In this document: piece by piece, positions 28,867 to 36,519 of the stretch
Layout of the letters: each line of letters starts with the position of its first letter
Position numbering within the stretch: position 1 is the stretch's first letter
Source: Paraburkholderia sp. ZP32-5
GTDB lineage: Bacteria > Pseudomonadota > Gammaproteobacteria > Burkholderiales > Burkholderiaceae
Direction of reading: 5' to 3'
Assembly: GCF_021390495.1 (NCBI RefSeq)
Contig: NZ_JAJEJP010000001.1
Span: forward strand, 2,852,001-2,916,000
Length of the DNA stretch: 64,000 nt
Made by a program: the position numbers and the translations under genes
The notes under the pieces: generated by a model
Databases searched by the model: none
Told to the model about the DNA's origin: nothing
What the model saw: only the letters and a program-made list of their open reading frames with translations

Positions 28867-28904
28867 AAACCCGCATGGCGTAAGGCTATGCGGGGTTTTT
28901 CCTT
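28867..28904 (+). terminator. Terminator of tRNA-Pro
   Basis: CCCGCAT (28870-28876) pairs with ATGCGGG (28888-28894) around an 11-base loop, followed by GTTTTTCC. It begins 17 bases past the CCA end. Confidence 0.8.
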
Positions 28905-28944
28905 TAAGGGCTTGAAAACGGTGAATCCATCGCTTCCGGATTCT

Positions 28945-29472
28945 CTCCACCTCGTCTCTTCCACCGCGACCCCACTCGAACCTTCAGTCTTCGACGAGCG
29001 GAAGCGGATCACACCGGCAGCACGATCCACCGATGATCACTCGTCGTTCTTTGGGTCGGCCGCCCAGCGCGAATTACGGATTTCCCGAGAGCTGTGCAGT
29101 CGGGTAGCACCGATCGACAAAGCACTGCCTCATCGGCCCGGTCGAAACCTCAGCAGTTACCTCTTTTCCCTCTCGCACGCAGCTCGTCGTGAGCGTGGTC
29201 TCGCAGCCAAGATAATCGCCAGCGAAGCGCTGGTCGGATATCCGCGAACGCCGCAGCCTCGGCTGCTTCAGCCTGACATCGCTACACGGGTTCGGCGCCA
29301 CATGGCGCCGGTTGATACACCAGTCGAAGAAGCCGGACAGGAACGCACGCATCACGCGTTGCATATGCGGCTTGTCTTTCCCGTTGTCGCCGAGGAACTG
29401 TCGCACATACGGCACATCCGTATGCTCTCCGTTGATATCGGCGAATCGCCGGATGTCATTCAGAAAAAACCA
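28945..29472 (-). pseudogene. Decayed tyrosine recombinase (phage/island integrase)
   Basis: Pieces of one integrase appear in order on the minus strand. At 29472-29187 the core-binding domain reads FFDWCINRRHVAPNPCSDVR and then KQPRLRRS. Further along, GPMRQCFVDRCYPTAQ matches the start of the catalytic domain. After a frameshift, EIRNSRW matches the region around the first catalytic arginine. After another shift, GVIRFRSSKTEGSSGVAV (28950-29030) matches the next strands. The HxxR and Tyr boxes are absent, lost at the tRNA-Pro side. N-terminal residues upstream of a TGA are also missing. The gene pointed toward the tRNA, as integrases at tRNA sites usually do. Confidence 0.8.
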
Positions 29473-29663
29473 TCACGGTAGATCGGACTTCTCACGAGAC
29501 GCTAAAGAAATGCACTCCTGATGCCGATAGCCCGGCAACACGGTCGTGTGTGGATTTGGCACGAGCGTACGCTTTGCGAATACGCCGCGACGATGACAAA
29601 TTCCGCTTCATCGCGAATAAAAATTTGTCTGAACTGCCAACAAATTAGATAAAGGAATATCTC

Positions 29664-31028
29664 GTGTCAAAGGAATCATTCACGACTGCCGGACGCTCCG
29701 GGAAATTCTCGGTGACCAACTGGTCTCCTCTCACCGGCATCGGTCTTTTTAATGCGGACTACAACGTTGCCGCCGGCGAGATGAACATTACGATCAAGGT
29801 CTGCATCACGTTCTCGGATTTCAATCAAAAGTGGAACGATATAGAAAAGGTCGAGTGGCAGAAGGATCTTTTTGAAATCGTTTCGAAATTCTGGACTGAC
29901 CGATATCTGCTGCAGTGTACTCGCGAGGGCTGGAGTGAGTTTGCTGTGCAGGTTAAGGTCAATCTGGAGCTGGTACCAAAAACGGATGCCCACGTTGACA
30001 TTCAGGTCAGAAAGAACATGCCGGACGAGCCTACCAGCGGTGGCGGCGTCGGTTGGAGCGCTACTCCCCCGTTGTTGTCGATCGACAATAAGGCTATCTA
30101 TCCCAAAGACCAGCTGAAACAGCGTGAGGCCATTTTCAATCTGCGAATGGTGCAGATGGGGGAGGCCATTCGCGATCACCAGCTCGGATTTATCCCGTTC
30201 GCTAAAGACAGCGCGGATCTGAATTCCGATATGAAAATGAAGTTGCTGAGATTTGCGAGATACATTAATCAAATTTCAACCAACGATATTCGCGGCATAC
30301 AGCTTGTGGTTTACGGGCATACCGCGGGAAACGACAGTTTCATGAAGATCGGCCTTGGCAAACGGCGCGCACAAGCCGTCGCATCGGCGCTGGACACGGC
30401 CTTGGGTAATAACGTAAGCGTTTTCGTCACCGATTCCGATAGTTCCAAGGCCGGGCTCAAAAGCAGCATTCTAAAGACGCTCACCGACTTCCATAAGCGC
30501 GCCGTTACGTCGACATCCATTCAGGGCGTGTGCATTTCCGTGCGTGTTCCGAAGGCCGTAAGCCACGCAGCCGAAATGAATTACATCGTTGTTTGCCATG
30601 AATTTGGCCATATGCTGGGCCTGCCGGATGAATACATGGGCGCTCTTCATCCGTTGCTGACCGAGCGTGCCAATGCGGACAACATGATTTCCAAAACATT
30701 CCAGCGCGCCATCATGCAGGGCGATCCGGAGAAATGGCAGGATAGCCATAAGCGGATTCGCAATCAGCAAGCGGGTATGGCGGAAATGCTGCGCTATAAC
30801 ACCGACGTCAGGTCACCGACCTTTCTTACGCAGACGGAAGTGATCGATTCAACCATGGTGGCGACATCGAGCATCATGCATAGCGGTATGGAAGTCATGC
30901 CGGCGCATTATCTGACGGTCTGGTCTTGCCTCGCCGAAATGACCTGGGATTATCTCCCTCCTACCGCATGGAAGATCGTTCCGAGCCCTCGTAATCGGGA
31001 CGCCATCCGCTACTTCCGGCCCGCGTAG
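29664..31028 (+). CDS. OmpA-like domain fused to metzincin-like zinc protease
   Basis: A 454-residue protein not matching a family I can name. Residues about 1-120 form a beta-rich region with WNDIEKVEWQKDLFEIVSKF. Residues about 175-295 look OmpA-like: GFIPFAKDSADLNSDMKMKL, then VVYGHTAGNDS and GLGKRRAQAVASAL, the usual peptidoglycan-binding pattern. Residues 312-324 read HEFGHMLGLPDEY, a zinc site HExxHxxGxxD. TSSIMHSGMEVMP near 405 resembles a metzincin Met-turn. No signal peptide or membrane helix is seen, so export would need another route. The GTG at 29664 has AAAGGA seven bases upstream. Base composition is less GC-rich than neighbours, and it lies between an integrase relic and core genes, suggesting transfer. 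A cell-wall-targeted toxin or effector is one possibility. Confidence 0.8.
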   Translation: MSKESFTTAGRSGKFSVTNWSPLTGIGLFNADYNVAAGEMNITIKVCITFSDFNQKWNDIEKVEWQKDLFEIVSKFWTDRYLLQCTREGWSEFAVQVKVNLELVPKTDAHVDIQVRKNMPDEPTSGGGVGWSATPPLLSIDNKAIYPKDQLKQREAIFNLRMVQMGEAIRDHQLGFIPFAKDSADLNSDMKMKLLRFARYINQISTNDIRGIQLVVYGHTAGNDSFMKIGLGKRRAQAVASALDTALGNNVSVFVTDSDSSKAGLKSSILKTLTDFHKRAVTSTSIQGVCISVRVPKAVSHAAEMNYIVVCHEFGHMLGLPDEYMGALHPLLTERANADNMISKTFQRAIMQGDPEKWQDSHKRIRNQQAGMAEMLRYNTDVRSPTFLTQTEVIDSTMVATSSIMHSGMEVMPAHYLTVWSCLAEMTWDYLPPTAWKIVPSPRNRDAIRYFRPA

Positions 31029-31094
31029 GTAGTCGATCCACAGAAATTCGAAGAGCCTTGTGCAAAGGCCCTGAAGCGGAAAGTTGTTGATGCG

Positions 31095-31136
31095 TCTGCA
31101 GGAAGCTGGCCGATTATCGGTAGTTACCTGCAGACT
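31095..31136. repeat. Nested inverted repeat at the right edge of the insertion
   Basis: GTCTGCAGG (31095-31103) and CCTGCAGAC (31128-31136) form a perfect 9-bp stem. An inner CCGAT-T-ATCGG stem lies in the loop. It sits in the gap 31029-31232 between the protease-like gene and the phosphoglycerate-mutase-like gene. No T run follows on either side. Confidence 0.55.
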
Positions 31137-31232
31137 CTGCCTTTCCACGGCCCTTGCCGATGGACAAACCCGGCGGCTACGCCGCACGCAAGAGCCCGGT
31201 TGCCCATCGGGGAGCGCAGTACAGCGCATCTT

Positions 31233-31955
31233 TCAGCGCACCGCCAACAACGCGCCGAGCGGCATGCGCGAACAGACCTCGAGCGTCGCATCGAAGCGCA
31301 TCACGAGCGGCTCGGCATGCGCGACCTCGACCGATGCGATCGCGTCGTCGGCGATGCGATCGAGCTGCTTGAACAGCGCGCGCAGCGAATTGCCGTGGCC
31401 GACCATCAGCACCGATTGCCCGCGCGCGAGCGCCGGCGCGACGCAGTCGTCCCACAGCGGCAACACGCGATGCAGCGTATCGCGCAGGCTCTCGGTGCGC
31501 GGCAGCGCGTCGGGGCACGGCATCGAGTCGTCATGCAGCGCGCTCACCAGTTGCGCGTGCGTTTGGGCATCGAGCGGCGGCGGCGCCAATTCGAATCCGC
31601 GCCGCCATTCGCGCACGCGTTCGACGCCATAGGCAAGCGCCGCCGCGTTCTTTTCCATGCCGGTCAGCGCGCCGTAGTGCCGATCGTTCAGCCGCCACGA
31701 CCGCACGGTTTGCGGCACTGGTCGATCGAATGTCTGCATCGCGTGCGCGAGCGTATCGGTGGCGCGCAACAGCGCCGACGTGACCGCGAGATCGAATCGC
31801 AGGCCGGCTTCGCGCAACTGTTCGCCGACCCGACGTGCGTCCGCGACACCTTGCGCGGACAGTCCGACATCACTCCAGCCGGTGAAGCGGTTCGCGCGAT
31901 TCCAGATCGACTGACCATGGCGCAGCACGACCAGAGTGGCAGGTTGAGTGCTCAT
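31233..31955 (-). CDS. 2,3-bisphosphoglycerate-dependent phosphoglycerate mutase-like protein
   Basis: A 240-residue histidine phosphatase superfamily member. The phosphohistidine motif is LVVLRHGQSIWNRANRFTGW, and WRLNDRHYGALTGMEK and MVGHGNSLRALFKQ follow, all typical of dPGM (GpmA). It should interconvert 3- and 2-phosphoglycerate. It is somewhat shorter than E. coli GpmA (250). Its place at the end of a long catabolic gene run makes a second, cluster-specific copy possible, with the main gpmA elsewhere. That is inference. Confidence 0.88.
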   Translation of the reverse strand: MSTQPATLVVLRHGQSIWNRANRFTGWSDVGLSAQGVADARRVGEQLREAGLRFDLAVTSALLRATDTLAHAMQTFDRPVPQTVRSWRLNDRHYGALTGMEKNAAALAYGVERVREWRRGFELAPPPLDAQTHAQLVSALHDDSMPCPDALPRTESLRDTLHRVLPLWDDCVAPALARGQSVLMVGHGNSLRALFKQLDRIADDAIASVEVAHAEPLVMRFDATLEVCSRMPLGALLAVR

Positions 31956-32021
31956 GCCGGTCGCTCCGCATCGGTCGTAGCCGAGGATCGCAACGGCGGC
32001 ATCACTTCGTATCTCGCCATA

Positions 32022-32810
32022 TCACGCATGCGGACTTCCCTTCGCGGCAGCCGCGCTCGCGAGCGCGGCTTCGAGCATCGGCGCACCGAGTTCCGCGCCA
32101 TGAATGCCCGTCACGCTGACAACTTCCAGCAACTCCATCAGTTCTTCGGCCGTCGCGCCGTAACGCAGCGCGTTGCGGATATGCAGCTTCAAACCTGGCA
32201 CGTACAGATGCGTGGCGGACGCATCGAACGCGCAGTAGATGAACTCCTTGACCTTCGGGCTCAGCACGCCGGTACGCCACGGCACCGACGAAAATTCGAC
32301 ATACGCCTCGAACAGATCCGGATCGAGTTCGAGCAACCCTTCCCAGCTCGGATGCCAGTAACCGCGGTTCTTTTCGAACGCAGCCTTCAGCGCCTCACGC
32401 CGTGCGTCGAGCGGCGGCGCGCCGTGGCGCAGACCTTCTTCTTCGAGCACTTCGAGCAGCACCGGCACGCCGACATTGCTCGTGTGGATGCCGATCGTGC
32501 TGATCAGTTCGAGCACTTCGACGAGTTCGTCGCGCGTCGCACCGAACGACAGCGCACGCTCGATATGACGCGCGACACCCGGCGCATACAGTTGCGTCGC
32601 GCAGGCGTCGGCGGCCAGCGCGATGAATGCGCGGGTCTTGTCGTCGAGGTGATGGCGGCGGCGCGGCACGCCGGCAAACTTCAGGTACGCATCGACGAAC
32701 ACCGGGTCGAGCCGCACGAGGCTGTCCCATTCGGGGCTCGCTTTACCGTGCAGGCTGACGAGTTCGTCGCGCAGACGCGACGGATCGGGATGCGGTGGAG
32801 TCTGGTTCAT
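32022..32810 (-). CDS. Tandem carboxymuconolactone decarboxylase-like (AhpD-fold) protein
   Basis: A 262-residue protein made of two carboxymuconolactone-decarboxylase domains. The first includes TRAFIALAADACATQLYAPG and RALSFGATRDELVEVLELIS; the second repeats this as VKEFIYCAFDASATHLYVPG and NALRYGATAEELMELLEVVS. Neither copy shows the CxxC redox pair of AhpD, so a lyase-like or scaffold role is more likely than peroxidase support. It lies in the minus-strand catabolic run. The reaction is not known. Confidence 0.85.
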   Translation of the reverse strand: MNQTPPHPDPSRLRDELVSLHGKASPEWDSLVRLDPVFVDAYLKFAGVPRRRHHLDDKTRAFIALAADACATQLYAPGVARHIERALSFGATRDELVEVLELISTIGIHTSNVGVPVLLEVLEEEGLRHGAPPLDARREALKAAFEKNRGYWHPSWEGLLELDPDLFEAYVEFSSVPWRTGVLSPKVKEFIYCAFDASATHLYVPGLKLHIRNALRYGATAEELMELLEVVSVTGIHGAELGAPMLEAALASAAAAKGSPHA

Positions 32811-33084
32811 GACGTCGGTTCCATCGTAGGCTGAACAACATCAACATCGGTGAGGCGGTGGGGGCTGCGCCGCCGGATGCGATATCTGCGCAAGTGCGAA
32901 TACAAACACGCAAACGCGAGATGCACGCGGCCCGGCCGTACGAGCTGTCATCGCAAGCTCTGGCGCACGTACGCGCGAACGATACAGCGCGGCGCGGTGC
33001 AAAAAGTACCTGCCACTCGCGCCATCGCAACAAGCAACACGCACAGTAACACGCTGCCAATACGCACCGCAGCCGCGCCACCCC

Positions 33085-33477
33085 TCAACCCACCGCCGCC
33101 CCCGGATAATCGCCTTGCGCGACCTCCTCCTGCCACGTCCCCTTACCGATCGACGTCGCGATATGAACCATGTAGCTACCCTCGCTCGCGCCGTGCCAGT
33201 GCCGCTCGTTCGGGCCGATGAACACGATGTCGCCCTGGCGGATCGGCTGCGGCTCTTCGCCGTCGAGACAGACCCATCCCTGACCAGCCGTCACCTGCAG
33301 CACCTGGCCATGCTCGTGCGTGTGCCAGTACGTGCGCCCGCCCGGCGCGAAGAACACCGTGTTGATCGTCACACCGTTGGTCGCCGGCATCACCGGATCG
33401 GCCCACACGGTGCCGGTAAACGTATCGCTGCGACGCTCGGACATCGCGCCCTCTGCCCTGCCTTGAAAGACCTTCAT
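33085..33477 (-). CDS. Cupin-domain protein
   Basis: A 130-residue single cupin barrel. Motif 1 is GRTYWHTHEHGQVLQVTAG and motif 2 is GDIVFIGPNERHWHGA, providing His/Glu metal ligands. Small cupins of this type accompany carboxymuconolactone-decarboxylase-like proteins in many catabolic clusters, as here. The start ATG overlaps the stop of the upstream dehydrogenase gene as ATGA, so translation is probably coupled. The reaction may be a dioxygenase, isomerase or decarboxylase step; it cannot be chosen from sequence. Confidence 0.87.
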   Translation of the reverse strand: MKVFQGRAEGAMSERRSDTFTGTVWADPVMPATNGVTINTVFFAPGGRTYWHTHEHGQVLQVTAGQGWVCLDGEEPQPIRQGDIVFIGPNERHWHGASEGSYMVHIATSIGKGTWQEEVAQGDYPGAAVG

Positions 33478-34388
33478 GCGTTGTTCTCCCTGTCTGCGTG
33501 ATCGAAGAGGCGCACGCCGCCCGACACATCGCCGATCGCATCGACGACCCGGTTGCTGATCACATCGCCATAGCCGAGCGCGGTGCCCAGACCGAAGCTC
33601 GCGAGCGGGCCCGCGGCGTTCAGCGACATCACACCGAGTTCGCGCGCGCGATCGACGTACAGCACGACATCCTTCGTCATCAGCTTGCCGGTCAGGCCTC
33701 CTTCCAGATAATCGCCGCCGACGATCTTCGGAAAGCGGTTGAGCGTCGCGAAGTTGACACCGCTGCTGCTGTTCAGCACATCGAGCAGCAGATGCAGATC
33801 GAGCCCGGCCTTCTTGCCCGCGACCATCACCTCGGCGCTGGCCGCGAGACTCACCGCGTTCAGGAAGTTGTTCAGCAGCTTGGTCGTGTGACCGGAGCCG
33901 CTGTCGCCCATGTACGCGACCTTCGCGCTGATCGGCGCGAACGCCCATTGCAACGCCGCGACCGCGTCGGCCGCGCCGCCCACCATCAGAGTCAGCGTGC
34001 CTTTTTCGGCCGCGGCCGCGCCGCCCGAAATGCCCGCATCGACGTATTGCACGCCGCGCTCCGCGAAACGCTTCGCAACGCGAATCGTCGAACTCGCGGC
34101 GGCCGTGCTCAGATCGACGACGATCTGTCCGGCGCGGCAGTGCGCGAGCACGCCGCCTTCACCTTCGACTACCGTCTCGACCACCTTGCTGTCCGGCAGC
34201 GACATCATCACGACATCCGCGTAGTCGACCACTTCGCGCAACGACCCCGCCGCCTTCGCTCCAGCCGCCTCGGCGCGCTCGCGTGCGCTGTCGTAACCGA
34301 GCACCGCGATGCCCGCATCGACGAGCCGCCGCGTCATGCGTCCGCCCATATTGCCGAGACCGATAAAACCAATCCTTTCCTTGTTCAT
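33474..34388 (-). CDS. NAD(P)-dependent beta-hydroxyacid dehydrogenase (HIBADH/GarR family)
   Basis: A 304-residue enzyme that oxidises a 3-hydroxyacid to a semialdehyde or reduces the reverse. The Rossmann start is RIGFIGLGNMGGRMTRRLVD. The substrate-binding loop is VDAGISGGAAAAEKGTL, and the catalytic lysine lies in SGHTTKLLNNFLNA. GGAG-rich sequence precedes the ATG. It is 24 bases downstream of the MFS gene and overlaps the cupin gene. A second enzyme of the same family lies at 38505-39428, so the cluster handles hydroxyacids at two points or has a duplicated step. Confidence 0.92.
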   Translation of the reverse strand: MNKERIGFIGLGNMGGRMTRRLVDAGIAVLGYDSARERAEAAGAKAAGSLREVVDYADVVMMSLPDSKVVETVVEGEGGVLAHCRAGQIVVDLSTAAASSTIRVAKRFAERGVQYVDAGISGGAAAAEKGTLTLMVGGAADAVAALQWAFAPISAKVAYMGDSGSGHTTKLLNNFLNAVSLAASAEVMVAGKKAGLDLHLLLDVLNSSSGVNFATLNRFPKIVGGDYLEGGLTGKLMTKDVVLYVDRARELGVMSLNAAGPLASFGLGTALGYGDVISNRVVDAIGDVSGGVRLFDHADRENNA

Positions 34389-34412
34389 GACTCCGCTTCC
34401 TCTGCGACGAAA

Positions 34413-35762
34413 TTAGAAATCGACATCCTTCGTTTCCGGGCCCATCAACGCGCCGACCATGCCGAGCAGCCCGCCCATGCACAGCAGCACGACCGACGTC
34501 AGACGCAGCGGCATGAGCGCGCCGAGCCAGTTCATATAGAACGCGTAGAACGACGGGATGATCACCGACAGACTGAAGCCGACGCCGAAGCCGGTCGCGC
34601 GCACGTCGGTCACGAAGCGTTCATTGATATACGTGACGATCACGCCCCACGGCGACGTGACCAGCACCGCGAGCACGCAGGTCAGCGCCATGATGGCGCC
34701 GAGCGACAGTCCGTCCACGTTCGCGAGCACGTACAGCAGCACCGCGCCGACGGTCGCGATCAGCGGCCCGATGATCACGAAAAAGCGGCGCCGGCCGATG
34801 CGCTGCGCGATCAGCCCCGCGCCGATATAGCTGAAAAACAGCACGAAGTACGTGAGCATCAGTGTCGCGGTCATCTGGAAGCCGCTCAGATGCAGCGTCT
34901 TCACGAGCAGGCCCGTCGGCAGAAAAATCGTGATGATGTTCTGCGTGAGCCAGAAGCCCGTCATCATTACCAGCACCTGCAGCAGGCTGCGGCCGCTCTT
35001 GCCGCGCAGCAGATCGGACAGCGGCAGCTTTTCGGCGACCGCGCCCTTGTCTTCGGCTTCGCTTTTCCAGATCTCCGATTCGGCGACCTTGCGCACGTAG
35101 TACATCGCCAGCAGCCCGGCGAGCGCCGCGCCGATCACGAATGGAATGCGCCAGCCCCACTGCGCGTACGGCGAATTCATGCCGTTCAGCGGAAACAACA
35201 CGAACATCAGCATCGCGACGAGATTGATCGTCACGTAAGCGGCCGGAAAGCCCGCGATGATGAAGCCGCCGACGAAGCCGCGCTGCTCCTTCTTCGCGTA
35301 TTCGATCGCGAGCGGCATTGCGCCGGTATAGCCGCCGCCGAGAAAGATCCCGTCGACGAAACGCAGCAGCACCAACGCCCAGTACGACGCAATGCCGATA
35401 CTCTGATAACCCGGCAGCAACGCGATCAGCAGCGTCACCACGCCGAAGCCCGAGACCGACCAGATCGATGCCTTGCGGCGCCCGACCCGGTCCGCGATCA
35501 TGCCGAACACCAGCGCGCCGACCGGCCGGCCCAGCAGCGTCGTGATGAACACCAGCGACGCGAGAATCGTCTCCATGCCCGCCGACAGATGCGGCGGCTG
35601 AAAAAAAGCGAGCACCGGCGACAGCACCACGACCGGCAGATAGATATCGAACATGTCGATGAACTCGGAGAAGAACGCGCCCTTGATCGCGTTGCGTCTC
35701 TTCGTCTCGATCGATTGTTCGCCCTCCGACTGTACGACCTCATTCGCAGTCAATGCTTTCAT
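34413..35762 (-). CDS. MFS transporter, metabolite:H+ symporter type
   Basis: A 449-residue inner-membrane permease with 12 predicted helices. SEFIDMFDIYLPVVVLSPVL opens helix 1, and the loop 2-3 motif is FGMIADRVGRRKAS, typical of sugar- and acid-type MFS symporters. DGIFLGGGYTGAMPLAIEYA fits helix 4. The start at 35762 is preferred because GGAG lies six bases upstream; the ATG at 35774 has no good site. It likely imports the hydroxyacid or related substrate of the surrounding enzymes. Confidence 0.9.
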   Translation of the reverse strand: MKALTANEVVQSEGEQSIETKRRNAIKGAFFSEFIDMFDIYLPVVVLSPVLAFFQPPHLSAGMETILASLVFITTLLGRPVGALVFGMIADRVGRRKASIWSVSGFGVVTLLIALLPGYQSIGIASYWALVLLRFVDGIFLGGGYTGAMPLAIEYAKKEQRGFVGGFIIAGFPAAYVTINLVAMLMFVLFPLNGMNSPYAQWGWRIPFVIGAALAGLLAMYYVRKVAESEIWKSEAEDKGAVAEKLPLSDLLRGKSGRSLLQVLVMMTGFWLTQNIITIFLPTGLLVKTLHLSGFQMTATLMLTYFVLFFSYIGAGLIAQRIGRRRFFVIIGPLIATVGAVLLYVLANVDGLSLGAIMALTCVLAVLVTSPWGVIVTYINERFVTDVRATGFGVGFSLSVIIPSFYAFYMNWLGALMPLRLTSVVLLCMGGLLGMVGALMGPETKDVDF

Positions 35763-35907
35763 GCGTGTCTCCATTCGTTATCCGCACAGCGGACGGTGCG
35801 GGTTCTTCTTGCGTGGCCCCGTGCTCTGATCGTTGCCCGGTCTCGCGCCGGGTCTCTGTCTGGCTCGTGTTTTATGTGTGCGTGGCCGTTACCGCGACGT
35901 TGCCTCG

Positions 35908-36303
35908 TCAGGCCACCGCCATTTCGGTTTCGTAGGCCTTGATCGCTTCGCTGGCGACGCGAAACGCGGCCAGCGCGAGCGGCGCGCCGCAGTACACGCC
36001 CGCCTGCATCAGCACCGCGCGGATCTCGTCCTTCGTCACGCCGTTGCGCAGCGCGCCCTTCACATGCACCGACAACTCGTGGTGCTGGCTCATCGCGGTG
36101 AGCATCCCGAGGTTCAGCATGCTGCGTGTCCGGAACGACAGCGTCGGGTCGCCCCAGATATCGCCCCAGCAGCTTTCGGTGACGAACTTCTGCATCGGCC
36201 GGTTGAAATCGTCGGCATTCGCCCACGATTTTTCGACGTGCGCGGCACCGAGCACGTCCTTGCGATTCTCGAAGCCCTTGTTGAAGCGGTCGTTGGTGTC
36301 CAT
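35908..36303 (-). CDS. Carboxymuconolactone decarboxylase family protein
   Basis: A 131-residue single-domain AhpD-fold protein resembling 4-carboxymuconolactone decarboxylase (PcaC). It includes CWGDIWGDPTLSFRTRSMLN, HHELSVHVKGALRNGVTKDE and AGVYCGAPLALAAFR, which are close to PcaC motifs. No other protocatechuate-pathway genes are nearby, so a related lactone decarboxylation is as likely. GAGGA precedes the ATG at 36303. Confidence 0.87.
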   Translation of the reverse strand: MDTNDRFNKGFENRKDVLGAAHVEKSWANADDFNRPMQKFVTESCWGDIWGDPTLSFRTRSMLNLGMLTAMSQHHELSVHVKGALRNGVTKDEIRAVLMQAGVYCGAPLALAAFRVASEAIKAYETEMAVA

Positions 36304-36448
36304 CGTGATTCCTCTGTGGTTCTGCCTTTCACTGAGCGTGTTTGTCGTGCGGCGCTCCAGCAACGGTCTTCACACACGGCCGGTTAAGCTCGCCGTCGAT
36401 TGCATGAGCGGATGATTGTCAGACAGCCCGTTGGGGCAAAATTTTTTT

Positions 36449-36514
36449 GGCGTGGCACGGCGCGCGCGGCTGGCGGTATCGCATTGCATCGCAGTACGCC
36501 GCGCGTGCCACGCC
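36449..36514. terminator. Long hairpin downstream of the aldehyde dehydrogenase gene
   Basis: GGCGTGGCACG (36449-36459) pairs with CGTGCCACGCC (36504-36514). On the minus strand it follows the stop codon by five bases and is followed by A7T4 rather than a T run. It may end or protect the upstream transcript without being a classical intrinsic terminator. Confidence 0.45.
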
Positions 36515-36519
36515 GTCTT

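Noticed and set aside
28888..29481. 198-codon plus-strand open frame beyond tRNA-Pro
   Set aside because: It is the antisense of the decayed integrase, whose remnants on the minus strand are recognisable.
28774..31232. Direct repeat of the tRNA-Pro 3' end marking attachment sites
   Set aside because: I searched by eye for a second copy of the GGTTCGAATCCTATCGC-type end up to 31.2 kb and found none, so no att pair is claimed.
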